Shown: positions 41,530-51,024, numbered from the stretch's first letter. The stretch: DNA of 64,000 bases from Rhizobiales bacterium GAS188 (GCA_900104855.1 FNSS01000001.1:6953001-7017000), one strand, 5' to 3'. Notes: generated from the letters alone by a model not told the origin. Translations and numbers: made by a program.

Positions 41530-42030
41530 GTGAAGCGAATCCTGCCTCATCTGCTGGCAGCGTTTGCCCTCTCATTTGCCCTCTTGGGACTTGCGCCCGG
41601 CGCCGCGGCGCTGGCGCCGCAATCCGTTCTCGAATGGCTGCACGATGTCTACGCTGCGGAGGCGGCACGCATCGCCCATGGGCAGAGCCTGAGCGATGCC
41701 GAGTTCCTGGCGCTGCTGACGCCGCAAACCGCAAAGCTCTGGCGCGAGGCGCGTGAGCATCCGACCCCCGACCTGCCGGAGGGTCCGACCCTCAACGCTT
41801 TCTTCGGCTGGGGCGTGGCGCCAGGGTCCAAGGTCGCCTTCGTGGGCGCCGCGGTGGTGCTCGGCACGGTCGACGCCCCGGTGGTGCTGGTCGACCTTAT
41901 GGTGAAGGAGCTGCCGCGCCGCGTCGTCGTCGACGTCGTCGAGGATGCGCGCAGCTGGCGCATCGCCAACATCGTCTACGATGCCGGTGACGATTTCGTC
42001 AGCTTCGAGAAGAGACTCGCCCGGCACTGA
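41530..42030 (+). CDS. Secreted protein of unknown function
   Basis: A 166-residue exported protein starting (GTG) MKRILPHLLAAFALSFALLG then LAPGAAALAP, a signal peptide. The mature part begins VLEWLHDVYAAEAARIAHGQ and ends IANIVYDAGDDFVSFEKRLA, which looks like the DUF3828/NTF2-like style of a small alpha+beta sheet with C-terminal 'W-r-I-x-n-I-x-Y'. I cannot name a function. Its 3' end overlaps that of the ABC exporter permease on the other strand by 32 bases. Confidence 0.75.
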   Translation: MKRILPHLLAAFALSFALLGLAPGAAALAPQSVLEWLHDVYAAEAARIAHGQSLSDAEFLALLTPQTAKLWREAREHPTPDLPEGPTLNAFFGWGVAPGSKVAFVGAAVVLGTVDAPVVLVDLMVKELPRRVVVDVVEDARSWRIANIVYDAGDDFVSFEKRLARH

Positions 42031-43594
42031 CGGCGAAGAGCGATCGTTTTGCGACCAGAGTCGATGGCCGATATGTGCCCGGGTCGCGCCTTCGATTGAG
42101 CCATAAGATCGCGATCGCGAAGACGACCGGCAAGGCGGCAAGCCAGTTGCCGATCAGCGCCAGCACACAGCCCACGGCGAAGAGCAGCGAGAGCAAATGC
42201 TCCACCATGCCGACGAGCTTCGATTGCTGATGCCGGCGCATCATCTCGCCGCGCTTGCCGGGAGCCGGATGCCAGAGATTGAGGCAGGCGGAGGCGATGG
42301 CCGCGCCCGCCGCAAAGATGAGAGTGAGCAGGGCGGCCTGTGGCGCGATGATCACGAGCCAGATCAACGGCAAGGCCACGATGACGCCGACCGGCAACGA
42401 GATGGCTTCGATCTTGCCCCGTTCGATGCGGCTGCGCGTCAAGGGCGCCGAAGCCAGAAGGTCCGGTGCGTCCTCGCCGGAGATGGCAAGCCAGGCGAAG
42501 GCGCCCGATAATTGCGACGCGATCACGACGATCGAGGGGCCTGCCGCGATCGTCACCGAACCCGCCGTGCTCTCGCCATGCATCAAGATGACCGCGATCG
42601 GCAGGACATAGACGATCTGCAGGAAGACCTGCGACATCAACCATGGATCGCGGGCAATGAGCAGCAGCTCTTTGCGTCGCAGCGCCCGACCGGCCCCGCC
42701 ATGGAAGGCGCGCGCGCCTTTGCTCGGCCTCGAGGCCGGGCCAGCCGATATCCCAGCCGAGGCGATGGCGGTCCTGGCGAAGCGCTCGCCGAGCGCGCTG
42801 GTCACGATGGCGAAGCTGCAGAGGGAGAACGCAAGGACAGCGAGGAGCGCTCCGATGTCGCCCTGCGCGGCCCGCAGCGGCAAGGAGATCACGGGGCCGT
42901 AATCGGCGACGTCGCCGTGAACTCCCGGGCCGAGCGTCACCGCGATCCCGTCTCGCCAGGATTGCGGCAGCAGGTTGGCGATTTGCACGGCGAGCACGAA
43001 GCCGCCGCCGATCACGGTCGCGGCGATCTGGGAGACCAGCCTGGCGCGGCGGGGGCCCATGACGGCGAACAGCCAGACGGCTGCCGACAAGCCGATCGTG
43101 GTGGCGAGAAGCCCGGCGCCGACCAGCATCGGATAGGCTGCGAGCCAATGCGTGCGGCCGGCGACGATATTCATGTCGATGACCGGCGCCACCAGGATTG
43201 CGACCGAGCCGACCGCCTCAGTGGCCGTCGACAGCGCGCGCGCCATGACCACGTTGCGGGCCGATACGGGCGAAGCCAGCACGATGTCGAGCTCGCCCTG
43301 CGCGTGCAGAGCGCGTGTCGAGCCGGTCAACGCCTGTGCGGTCATCCAGGACAGGACGACGAGCAGGCTTCCCGCGAGGGCCGCATGATAGGCGGTCTGG
43401 TCGGAAGCGGCTTCGAGCTCGCCGAACCAGCTCGCCGCCGGGAATGCGATGAGGTGAAAGACGAACTCGGCGACCAGGATGATCCCGAGCATGGAGATCA
43501 AGCTGAGCTTGCGGAACACTGCGCGAAAGCGCCGCCAGCTCAGTCGCAGATCATGGGCGACGAGCCAGGCGAGCGAGCCGGGCTTGGACCTCAT
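41999..43594 (-). CDS. ABC exporter permease, about 12 membrane spans
   Basis: A 531-residue membrane protein with spans such as LSLISMLGIILVAEFVFHLI, AALAGSLLVVLSWMTAQALT and QAALLTLIFAAGAAIASACL. The pattern is of the ABC-2-type exporter permeases that pair with a CcmA-like ATPase. Its ATG overlaps the ATPase stop (ATGA), so they are made together. The C-terminal 11 codons overlap, tail to tail, with the secreted-protein gene. The substrate is unknown; a drug or lipid exporter is the usual guess. Confidence 0.85.
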   Translation of the reverse strand: MRSKPGSLAWLVAHDLRLSWRRFRAVFRKLSLISMLGIILVAEFVFHLIAFPAASWFGELEAASDQTAYHAALAGSLLVVLSWMTAQALTGSTRALHAQGELDIVLASPVSARNVVMARALSTATEAVGSVAILVAPVIDMNIVAGRTHWLAAYPMLVGAGLLATTIGLSAAVWLFAVMGPRRARLVSQIAATVIGGGFVLAVQIANLLPQSWRDGIAVTLGPGVHGDVADYGPVISLPLRAAQGDIGALLAVLAFSLCSFAIVTSALGERFARTAIASAGISAGPASRPSKGARAFHGGAGRALRRKELLLIARDPWLMSQVFLQIVYVLPIAVILMHGESTAGSVTIAAGPSIVVIASQLSGAFAWLAISGEDAPDLLASAPLTRSRIERGKIEAISLPVGVIVALPLIWLVIIAPQAALLTLIFAAGAAIASACLNLWHPAPGKRGEMMRRHQQSKLVGMVEHLLSLLFAVGCVLALIGNWLAALPVVFAIAILWLNRRRDPGTYRPSTLVAKRSLFAVSAGRVSSRS

Positions 43595-44376
43595 GCGGCC
43601 TGCTCGAAGGGGCGCGTCAATCGCAGGAACACGTCCTCGAGCGTCGAGTTCGTCCCTCCGGCGCGTCGGCGAAGCTCGCTCAACGTGCCTTCGGCGATCA
43701 ACTTGCCTTCATGGATGATGCCGATGCGATCAGCGAGGCGCTCGGCGACCTCGAGGATATGGGTCGTGAGCACGATCGCAGCGCCAGCCCTGACACGCGC
43801 GGTGAGAAGATCCTTAACCTGCCGCGCGATCGCCGCGTCGAGGCCGGTGAGAGGCTCGTCGAGCATGAGGAGCTTCGGCGCATGGATCAGCGCGCCGGCG
43901 AGCGCCACCTTCTGCTTCATGCCGCGCGAGAAGCCTTCGCAGCGCTCATGGCGATGCGGCCACAGGTTGAGCATCTCTAAAAGCTCTTGCGCCCCCCGCT
44001 CGGCCTCGGCGGCCTTCATGCCCCACAGCCCGGCGATGAATTCGAGATATTCGAGAGGGTCGAGCTTGTCGTAGAGCATGGGCTCGTCGGGGAGCCAGGC
44101 GGTGATGCGCTTGGCTTCTACCGGTTGCCGCATGGCATCGATTCCGAAGATCTCGATCGTACCCGCATCGGGCTGCAAGAGACCGGCGACCATGCGCAGA
44201 GTGGTGGTCTTGCCCGCCCCGTTGGGACCCAGCAGCGCATAGAACTCGCCCGCCTTGACGCTCAGGTCGAGCTCGTCGACCGCAGCGCGCCCGAAGGATT
44301 TGCACAATCCCCGGATCCGCAATGCCGCCGCGCGGTCGTGCTGCGCACTTCTATCCGACGGCTCAGCCATGCTCAT
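43591..44376 (-). CDS. ABC exporter ATPase (CcmA-type)
   Basis: A 261-residue ABC ATPase. Walker A ALLGPNGAGKTTTLRMVAGL, signature FSRGMKQKVALAGALIHAP (Q-loop region DKLDPLEYLEFIAGLWGMK) and Walker B KLLMLDEPLTGLDAAIARQV with the H-loop in VLTTHILEVAERLAD. The set fits ABC-2-type exporters. ATG 44376 has AAGG upstream; a slightly longer start is also possible. The permease gene follows immediately. Confidence 0.9.
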   Translation of the reverse strand: MSMAEPSDRSAQHDRAAALRIRGLCKSFGRAAVDELDLSVKAGEFYALLGPNGAGKTTTLRMVAGLLQPDAGTIEIFGIDAMRQPVEAKRITAWLPDEPMLYDKLDPLEYLEFIAGLWGMKAAEAERGAQELLEMLNLWPHRHERCEGFSRGMKQKVALAGALIHAPKLLMLDEPLTGLDAAIARQVKDLLTARVRAGAAIVLTTHILEVAERLADRIGIIHEGKLIAEGTLSELRRRAGGTNSTLEDVFLRLTRPFEQAA

Positions 44377-44660
44377 CGCGACGCCTTGCTGCATTCGATC
44401 GCGCCCCCGCAGGATCGGCGAGAGACTAGGCAGGTCGAGCTTGCCTCACGGTTAACGGGAAGGGTGGCCAAGCGAGCACGCGCTTAGCGTTTCGTTGAGC
44501 ATGCGCGCTTTCTGAACGCCGGCCTACCAGCGCCGTTAATCCACGAGCAAGCTTGCGGAGTTTAAGCTCGATTCACGGTGGAGGATGAACCTTTCCGAGT
44601 TTCACTGCGACCAACGGATGTCGGGCCATGTGGCTGCCCGCCATTCTGTGGAGCAAGGCT

Positions 44661-44819
44661 ATGGATACCAGGATGTCACGCTCGGAAAAGATCGTCGCCG
44701 GCCTCGCAGTCGCCGTTCTGGTCGCTGGCTTTGCCACCGGCGTCTTTGCCAAGCCTGTCCACAACAGCGCCCACAATTCGGTGATCGTCACGCAGGTCGT
44801 GCCGACTAAGGCCCCCTGA
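44661..44819 (+). CDS. Small membrane or secreted peptide
   Basis: A 52-residue frame starting MDTRMSRSEKIVAGLAVAVL then VAGFATGVFAKPVH, a hydrophobic segment resembling a signal peptide or single membrane span, then a short polar tail VIVTQVVPTKAP. No family recognised. The frame could start at 44628 or at 44673. It lies in the 780-base gap before the Do-type protease, where otherwise only repeats are visible; it may not be a gene. Confidence 0.4.
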   Translation: MDTRMSRSEKIVAGLAVAVLVAGFATGVFAKPVHNSAHNSVIVTQVVPTKAP

Positions 44820-44965
44820 ACGACTGATCCGCCGCGCGACCGGAGCGGTTGCCGCAAAGCCACGTCCTCCGGGGTGAATTTCACTTCATATCAATAGCTT
44901 GGATCCGACTCTTCGGATTCGACGCATGCGCCGGCGCGCCTGATACCTGTATCCCCCACAAACAC

Positions 44966-45052
44966 TTGGGACCGCGACCGTCCCGGTCGCCCTCCCTTCC
45001 GGCGTAGCGGCCTCGACATTCACAATTGCGGGCGAAACGCCTGCGGCCCCAT
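44966..45052 (-). repeat. Interspersed GC-rich repeat, copy 2 (inverted relative to copy 1)
   Basis: Read on the minus strand it begins ATGGGGCCGCAGGCGTTTCG and ends ACGGTCGCGGTCCCAAG, closely matching the ends of the repeat at 10831-10946; the middle is shorter. Lies upstream of the Do-type protease promoter. Confidence 0.65.
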
Positions 45053-45156
45053 AGCTGCGGGAGACGAGGAACCTCCGACCGCTATCGATCGGGGGATGCG
45101 TCGGCAGCCGCGCTGGTGTAAACGCGCAGCGTCACGAAATCGCTCCGGAGGCCCGA

Positions 45157-46578
45157 ATGGCGCGCCCGACTACCTTCGCGATCGCCGCGCTTGTCGCGTT
45201 GCACAGTTTCGCGATGCCGATATCGCCTACGCTTGCGCAGCAGCGCGTCGTGCCCCCCTCGCGGCCGGCGGTGCAATATTCCTACGCGCCGATCGTGCAG
45301 AAGGTCGCCCCGGCGGTGGTCAATGTCTATGCCTCGCGCACTCAGAAGCTCGCCCGCAACCCCTTGTTCGACGACCCGTTCTTCCAGCAATTCTTCGGCC
45401 GCGACATGAACGGGCTCGGCCGCGAAAGGGTGCAGAAATCCCTTGGTTCCGGCGTCATCGTCGATCCCTCGGGCCTCGTCGTCACCAATCACCACGTCAT
45501 CGAGGGCATGACGGACGTCAAGGTCGCGCTCGCCGACAAGCGCGAATTCGAGGCGGAGATCCTGTTGCGCGATCCGCGCTCGGATCTGGCGGTGCTGCGC
45601 CTGAAGGGCGCGTCAGAACGCTTCCCGGTGCTGGAGTTCGGCGATTCGGACAATCTGCAGGTGGGGGATCTCGTGCTCGCCCTCGGCAACCCCTTCGGGG
45701 TCGGCCAGACGGTGACGCAAGGCATCGTCTCGGCGCTGGCGCGCACCCAGATCGATTCCTCCGACTACCAGTTCTTCATCCAGACCGACGCCTCGATCAA
45801 TCCGGGCAATTCGGGAGGCGCTCTCGTCGATCTCGACGGGCGCCTCGAGGGCATCAACACGGCGATCTATTCGCGCTCGGGCGGATCGGTCGGCATCGGC
45901 TTCGCCATTCCGGTCAATATGGTCAGGATCGTGGTCGACAGCGCCAAGGCGGGCGGAAAATCCGTCCGCCGGCCCTGGCTCGGCGCCAAGCTGCAGACCG
46001 TCACCTCGGACATCGCCGAGGGGCTCGGCCTCGTGCGCCCGATCGGCGCCCTCGTCGTGAGCGTGACGGATGGCAGCCCGGCGGCCGAGGCCGGTATCAA
46101 GCGCGGCGACATCATCTTGTCGGTCGACGGCCAGGCGATCGACGATCCCGATGCATTCGGCTTTCGCTTCGGCACGCGCGGCCTCGGCCAGACGGCATCG
46201 GTCGGCTTGCGGCGCGGCACCGCCAATCTCACCTTGCCGATCAAGCTGCGCACAGCTCCCGAGACGCCGGCGCGCGAAGTCGCCAAGATCGACGGGGCCA
46301 ATCCGCTCGCCGGCGCGACGATCGAAAACCTGTCGCCCGCCGTGGGCGAGGAATTATCCGTCGATATCTCGTCCTCGGGCGTGGTGATCGCCGAGGTCGA
46401 TGAGAATTCGAATGCGGGCCAGGCCGGCTTCCAGAAAGGCGACATCATCGTCGAGGTGAACGGCGCCAAGATCGGCACTTCGCGCGAGGCGCAACGTGCG
46501 CTCGCCGACAAGGCGAGGCTGTGGAAGATCGTCATCAATCGCGGTGGCCAGCTTCTGGCGACCGTATTCCAGGGATAG
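45157..46578 (+). CDS. Periplasmic serine protease, Do/DegQ family
   Basis: Trypsin-fold quality-control protease with two PDZ domains, 473 residues. Signal peptide MARPTTFAIAALVALHSFAM then PISPTLAQ. Catalytic triad: His in VVTNHHVIEG, Asp in RDPRSDLAVLRLKG, Ser in INPGNSGGALVDLDGRLEG. PDZ1 spans about residues 275-365 (KRGDIILSVDGQAIDDPDAF), PDZ2 about 390-473 (QKGDIIVEVNGAKIGTSREA). CCGGAGG precedes the ATG. It is followed 23 bases later by a GNAT gene in the same direction. Confidence 0.93.
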   Translation: MARPTTFAIAALVALHSFAMPISPTLAQQRVVPPSRPAVQYSYAPIVQKVAPAVVNVYASRTQKLARNPLFDDPFFQQFFGRDMNGLGRERVQKSLGSGVIVDPSGLVVTNHHVIEGMTDVKVALADKREFEAEILLRDPRSDLAVLRLKGASERFPVLEFGDSDNLQVGDLVLALGNPFGVGQTVTQGIVSALARTQIDSSDYQFFIQTDASINPGNSGGALVDLDGRLEGINTAIYSRSGGSVGIGFAIPVNMVRIVVDSAKAGGKSVRRPWLGAKLQTVTSDIAEGLGLVRPIGALVVSVTDGSPAAEAGIKRGDIILSVDGQAIDDPDAFGFRFGTRGLGQTASVGLRRGTANLTLPIKLRTAPETPAREVAKIDGANPLAGATIENLSPAVGEELSVDISSSGVVIAEVDENSNAGQAGFQKGDIIVEVNGAKIGTSREAQRALADKARLWKIVINRGGQLLATVFQG

Positions 46579-46601
46579 ACTTGTTTCCAGGGACAGCGCT
46601 G

Positions 46602-47072
46602 ATGACGACGCAGACTGCATCCAAGGCCGAAGCCGAGATCGTGATCTCGACCGATCCGGCGCGCTTCGACCTCGACCGCATCCATGCCTGGCTGGAGCGG
46701 GAAGCCTATTGGTGCAAGGGCTTGCCGCGGGCGGTGTTCGATCGCTCGCTGCGCCATTCCCTGTGCTTCGGAGCGCTCACGGCGGCGGGGGAACAGGCGG
46801 GATTTGCCAGGATCGTCACCGACCGGGCGACCTTTGCCTATCTGTGCGACGTCTTCGTCGACCCCGCTTTCCGCAAGCGCGGCGTGTCCAAGGCGTTGAT
46901 GGACGCCATCATCGCTCATCCCGATCTGCAGGGCCTGCGGCGCTTCATGCTGGCCACGGCCGATGCCGGGGGCCTCTACGCGCGCTACGGCTTTCAGCCT
47001 CTGGCGCAGCCCGGCCGCTTCATGGAGATCTCCGTTCCGAATATCTACCAGCGCCAGATGGCAAGCGCTTGA
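46602..47072 (+). CDS. GNAT-family N-acetyltransferase
   Basis: A 156-residue acetyltransferase-fold protein: IHAWLEREAYWCKGLPRAVF at the N-terminus and the acetyl-CoA-binding DVFVDPAFRKRGVSKALMDA (R-x-x-G/A near residue 93), then ARYGFQPLAQPGRFMEI near the end. This YkwB/aac-like group typically acetylates small molecules. ATG 46602 shows no strong SD but gives the family start; it follows the protease closely and may be co-transcribed. Confidence 0.88.
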   Translation: MTTQTASKAEAEIVISTDPARFDLDRIHAWLEREAYWCKGLPRAVFDRSLRHSLCFGALTAAGEQAGFARIVTDRATFAYLCDVFVDPAFRKRGVSKALMDAIIAHPDLQGLRRFMLATADAGGLYARYGFQPLAQPGRFMEISVPNIYQRQMASA

Positions 47073-47116
47073 TGCGTCCCGGCGCCGGATCTTGAGCAGC
47101 AGGAGCCCCTGATCGC

Positions 47117-48421
47117 GTGACCGACCTGTTCGCCGCAGCCGGGCTCGACAAGAGCGGCACGCGCCCGCTCGCCGACCGGCTGCGCCCCATGTCGCTTGCC
47201 GAGATCGCCGGCCAGGAGCATCTCACCGGCACGGACGGCGTGCTGACGCGGCTGATCGCTGCGGGATCGCTCGGCTCGCTGATCTTCTGGGGGCCGCCCG
47301 GCACCGGCAAGACCACGGTGGCGCGCCTGCTGGCCGGCGAGACCAAGCTCGAATTCCAGCAGATTTCGGCCATCTTCTCGGGCGTCGCCGATTTGAAGAA
47401 GGCATTCGATGCGGCGCGCGCCCGCGTGACGCAAGGCAAAGGCACCTTGCTCTTCGTCGACGAGATCCATCGCTTCAACCGGGCCCAGCAGGACAGCTTC
47501 CTGCCCGTCATGGAGGACGGCACGATCACGCTGGTCGGCGCGACCACCGAGAATCCCTCTTTCGCGCTCAATGCCGCGCTTCTGTCGCGCGCCCGGGTGC
47601 TGGTCTTCAAGGCGCTGGACGGCGAAGCGATCGAGAAGCTCCTGGCGCGCGCCGAGGCGCATGAGGGCAAGGCGCTGCCGCTCGACGCCGCGGCGCGGGC
47701 CTCGCTGATCCGCATGGCCGACGGCGACGGGCGGTCGGCGCTGACTCTGGCCGAGGAAGCCTGGCGCGCCGCCAAGCCCGGCGAGACATTCGACGCCGAG
47801 ACGATCCAGGAGGTCCTGCAGCGCCGCGCGCCGGTCTACGACAAGGACCGCGACGGCCATTACAATCTCATCAGTGCCTTACACAAATCGGTGCGCGGCT
47901 CCGATCCCGACGCTGCGCTCTATTGGTTCTGCCGCATGCTCGATGGCGGCGAGGATCCGCGCTACCTGGCGCGCCGCATCGTGCGCATGGCGGTCGAGGA
48001 TATCGGCCTCGCCGATCCCCATGCGCTGGTGCATGCGCGCGCGGCGACCGAGGCCTATGAGCAGCAAGGATCGCCGGAGGGCGAGCTCGCGCTCGCCAAT
48101 GCGGTGATCTATCTCGCCTGCGCCCCGAAATCGAACGCGGCCTATGTCGCCTATGCGGCGGCCATGCAGGCCGCCAAACAGAACGGCTCCGCGCCGCCGC
48201 CCAAGCACATCCTCAACGCCCCGACCAAGCTGATGAAGCAGGAAGGCTATGGCAAGGGCTATGCCTATGACCATGATGCCCCCGACGCCTTCTCCGGCCA
48301 GGATTATTTCCCCGAGACCATGGAGCGCCTGAGCTTCTACCGGCCGACCGAGCGCGGCGTCGAAGCCCGCATCAAGGCGAGGCTCGAGGAATGGACGCGG
48401 CTGAGGCGCGAGCGGGAATGA
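47117..48421 (+). CDS. rarA: Replication-associated recombination protein A
   Basis: AAA+ ATPase (MgsA/WHIP family) acting at stalled forks, 434 residues. Walker A IFWGPPGTGKTTVARLLAGE, Walker B LLFVDEIHRFNRAQQDSFLP, sensor 1 LVGATTENPSFALNAALLSR with the arginine finger, and the C-terminal tetramerisation region (HYNLISALHKSVRGSDPDAA, RMAVEDIGLADPHAL). All are intact. GTG start, good fit to family length. Its TGA is followed by the CAP-lipoprotein gene with an ATGA overlap. Confidence 0.95.
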   Translation: MTDLFAAAGLDKSGTRPLADRLRPMSLAEIAGQEHLTGTDGVLTRLIAAGSLGSLIFWGPPGTGKTTVARLLAGETKLEFQQISAIFSGVADLKKAFDAARARVTQGKGTLLFVDEIHRFNRAQQDSFLPVMEDGTITLVGATTENPSFALNAALLSRARVLVFKALDGEAIEKLLARAEAHEGKALPLDAAARASLIRMADGDGRSALTLAEEAWRAAKPGETFDAETIQEVLQRRAPVYDKDRDGHYNLISALHKSVRGSDPDAALYWFCRMLDGGEDPRYLARRIVRMAVEDIGLADPHALVHARAATEAYEQQGSPEGELALANAVIYLACAPKSNAAYVAYAAAMQAAKQNGSAPPPKHILNAPTKLMKQEGYGKGYAYDHDAPDAFSGQDYFPETMERLSFYRPTERGVEARIKARLEEWTRLRRERE

Positions 48422-48945
48422 GATCAACGCCCAGGACAGGCGAGGGCGGCGGGCGAGGCTGGAAACTCGCCGCGACCGGATTGCTGCTGGCGGTAATCGC
48501 GGCCGGCGCGAGCGGCTGCGCCGGCCTGACGGGTGCGTCGCGCCCCGTCGCCACGAGACTGGTGCTGGCCTCGACCGCAGCCGATGCAAGGAGTGCGGCT
48601 GCCCTGATCTCGCGCTACCGCGTCGCCAATGGCAAGAACGCCGTCTCTCCCGATGCCAGGCTCGCCGAGGCCGCGGAAGTCCAGGCACGCGCGGTCGCTG
48701 CCGCTGGTAGCCTGTCGCATGGCGATTTTGCGAGCCGCATGGCGTCCTTCGGCATTCACGGCATCTCTGCCGAGAATCTCACCGCCGGCCGGGCATCGAT
48801 CGGCGATGCCATAGCGAGCTGGAAGGCCTCGCCCGGCCATAACGAGAATCTGCTGCTTGCCGGCATCCATCGCATCGGCGTCGCCAGGATCGACACGCCC
48901 GGCATGGGCTATGGCGAGTATTGGGCCCTGGTGCTGTCGCAATAG
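48418..48945 (+). CDS. CAP-domain lipoprotein
   Basis: A 175-residue protein: charged N-terminus, hydrophobic segment KLAATGLLLAVIAAGASGCA with a lipobox ASGC (Cys near residue 34), then a CAP/SCP fold (ALISRYRVANGKNAVSPDAR, SLSHGDFASRMASFGIHG, AENLTAGRASIGDAIASWKA, SPGHNENLLLAGIHRIGVAR). The conserved His and Glu of the CAP cavity are recognisable (SHGDF, AENL, GHNENLL). Start overlaps rarA by four bases, so they share a transcript. Bacterial CAP proteins are mostly uncharacterised; some bind lipids. Confidence 0.87.
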   Translation: MRSTPRTGEGGGRGWKLAATGLLLAVIAAGASGCAGLTGASRPVATRLVLASTAADARSAAALISRYRVANGKNAVSPDARLAEAAEVQARAVAAAGSLSHGDFASRMASFGIHGISAENLTAGRASIGDAIASWKASPGHNENLLLAGIHRIGVARIDTPGMGYGEYWALVLSQ

Positions 48946-49218
48946 GATCGCTGTTCGAGCCCGGCCGGTTCCGTTTCACGCTTCGACGAGAAATGATGGG
49001 CCTGAACGCCACCCGCCAGGCCTCGCGCGCTGCATCCCGGGGAATCTACCCCCTTCGGGCTACCTCGAAAGAGCCGAATTCGGGATTTTCGGGCCTTGAC
49101 AGCGGACGGAACAAGCGGGCCCTTTCGCGCTTATTCAAAATTTGACCCAATTGGCACAGGGCCGCCACGATCGATCGAACTGCGACCGCATGAGCCGACT
49201 GGCGAGAAGGGCTGTGTC

Positions 49219-50613
49219 ATGCTTCGCAAAGCGACTGCTAGAGCCATCAGGGCGCTCGTATTGTGGACAGCGATCCTCGTGCCTTACGCGATTGTGATTT
49301 ATACATACGCCGACTTGACTCCCTATAAGCAACTGCAAGCAACACAAAGCAAAATACTGTCGGGTGACCAACTCACGCAGGGCACGGCCAGCCAGGATAT
49401 CCGAACCTTGACCGAGGGGCCCGCTGCGGTCGCAGCCGATGCAGCAGCGCAGCCGGCTCCTGCATCGCCATCGCCAGCGACGCCTCAGCCTTCACCGATC
49501 GTGATCGCATCCTCTATGCCGGAAGTGCTCCCCCAAGCCGCCACGGAACCGAAGGCCCGCTCCACTGGCGAGCCCAGTTCCGAGGCGCAGGCACCGACCG
49601 TGACCGATGCCGCGGCGCAACCGGCGCCGCAGCCCTCGCCGATTGTCACGGTATCACCAGCGCTGGATGAGACCCCCGAGGTCGCCGCGGCACCGAAACC
49701 CCGCCCGACCGGCGAGGCAATTTCCGACGCGCCGGCGCCGATCGTAGCCGACGTGGCGCCGCAGACGGCTCCCACATCTCCATCGCCAGTAGCGCCACAG
49801 CCCTCGCCGACCGTGACCTTATCGCCAGCGACCGAGGCCGAAGCCGCCGCGGCAGCGATGGCCCGTCCGCATGGCGAGGTCAGCTCCGACGCGCCTGCTC
49901 CGGTCGTGGCTGATGCGGTGCCGCAGACCGCTCCTGCATCGCCGCCGGAGACGTCACGGCCTGCGCCGATCGTGATTATAGCGCCAACGCCGGAGGCCGA
50001 AGCCGCTGCGGAACCGAAAGCCCGCACAACCGGCGAAGCAAGTCCACAGGCGCCTGCGGAAGTCGCGGCCGATCCGGCGCCGCAGAAGGCTCCTGCATCG
50101 CCGCCAGAGACGCCACAGCCTGCGCCGATCGTGACCTCAACGCCAACACCGACCGGTTCCATTTCCAAGCGCCCCGAACCATTGCTCAAGCGTTCAGTGC
50201 CGCCGTCTCGATCTGCGATGCGCACCACATCCGGAAAGGGCGGGGCGGGCCTGCATGCGCGGCTCGCACGCTTGTCGGTCATGAGGGACACAGGCGACGA
50301 CATCCGTTCCCAGGCGGTTGCTGTCGGCGCCGGCGCAGGTGCCGGAGTTGGCGCAGCCGGCGTTGGTGCAGGCGCGAACGGCGGCATAGCGGCAGGCGAG
50401 AGCGGTGTCGGCGCGAGTGCGGGCGGCGGAGTTGGCCCGGATTCAAAAGGCGGTCTCTTGCCCGCCATCGTGATTCGGGAGCGGCTGAGCGGGCCGGAGG
50501 CAGGCGAGTGGCGCGTTGTCCTCAAGCGCCGCTGTCCCACCATTTTGGCGAATTCCGGCCAATACGATGCTGATCTCGTCAGCTTGTGCCGGGTCGTGGC
50601 GCGGCTACGCTGA
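49219..50613 (+). CDS. Membrane-anchored Ala/Pro-repeat protein of unknown function
   Basis: A 464-residue protein I do not recognise. Residues about 11-31 form one membrane span (ALVLWTAILVPYAIVIYTYA). Residues ~68-313 are five tandem units of 43-55 residues rich in Ala/Pro, each with a 'QPAPxxPSPxxPxPSPIV.....EP(K)AR.TGE' pattern, coding roughly bases 49420-50160. Then comes a Gly/Ala-rich stretch (VGAGAGAGVGAAGVGAGANG) and a compact C-terminal domain ending EWRVVLKRRCPTILANSGQY then DADLVSLCRVVARLR. Architecture suggests a periplasm-spanning linker with a C-terminal binding domain, as in TonB, but no TonB similarity is visible. Confidence 0.8.
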   Translation: MLRKATARAIRALVLWTAILVPYAIVIYTYADLTPYKQLQATQSKILSGDQLTQGTASQDIRTLTEGPAAVAADAAAQPAPASPSPATPQPSPIVIASSMPEVLPQAATEPKARSTGEPSSEAQAPTVTDAAAQPAPQPSPIVTVSPALDETPEVAAAPKPRPTGEAISDAPAPIVADVAPQTAPTSPSPVAPQPSPTVTLSPATEAEAAAAAMARPHGEVSSDAPAPVVADAVPQTAPASPPETSRPAPIVIIAPTPEAEAAAEPKARTTGEASPQAPAEVAADPAPQKAPASPPETPQPAPIVTSTPTPTGSISKRPEPLLKRSVPPSRSAMRTTSGKGGAGLHARLARLSVMRDTGDDIRSQAVAVGAGAGAGVGAAGVGAGANGGIAAGESGVGASAGGGVGPDSKGGLLPAIVIRERLSGPEAGEWRVVLKRRCPTILANSGQYDADLVSLCRVVARLR

Positions 50614-50846
50614 CCAAGCCGCATACCCATCTGCCTTGGCGGGTTAGGATCGATATGGAATGAGCAACGATCCGGGTCGAGATCGGCACGGCCCGATCCG
50701 GTGCCGCGAAGCCCTGATCCGGAAGCTGGCGGACGGGCCTCGAAGCGGAGCGCCATGCGCGGCGCGCAGATCCGTCGATAAGCTGCAACATTTGGTTGCC
50801 CAATCCGCTCGCAGCCTTTATCGAGATGCGCCGGGTTGCGGCGGAC

Positions 50847-50920
50847 GGCCTCGTGGCGGAGTGGCTACGCAGAGGACTGCAAATCCTTGTACGGGGGTTC
50901 GATTCCCTCCGAGGCCTCCA
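50847..50920 (+). tRNA. tRNA-Cys(GCA)
   Basis: GGCCTCG/CGAGGCC acceptor stem, D loop GGCGGAGTGGCTACGC, anticodon stem-loop with GCA at 50879-50881 (GGACTGCAAATCC), T arm GGGGGTTCGATTCCCTC and U73 before an encoded CCA. All cloverleaf arms pair. The Cys identity U73 is present. Confidence 0.97.
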
Positions 50921-51024
50921 TTTCCAAGGCCTCCATATCCAAGTTCGATCCCGACCCAAGCTTGATCCTTGCGCTTGCCTTTGGCGCCCGTGAAGCTAAA
51001 AGCCGGGCTGAAGAGGATAGCACC

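Noticed and set aside
42512-44074. Plus-strand open frame opposite the ABC exporter genes
   Set aside because: Overlaps two genes with complete motifs on the minus strand and shows none itself.
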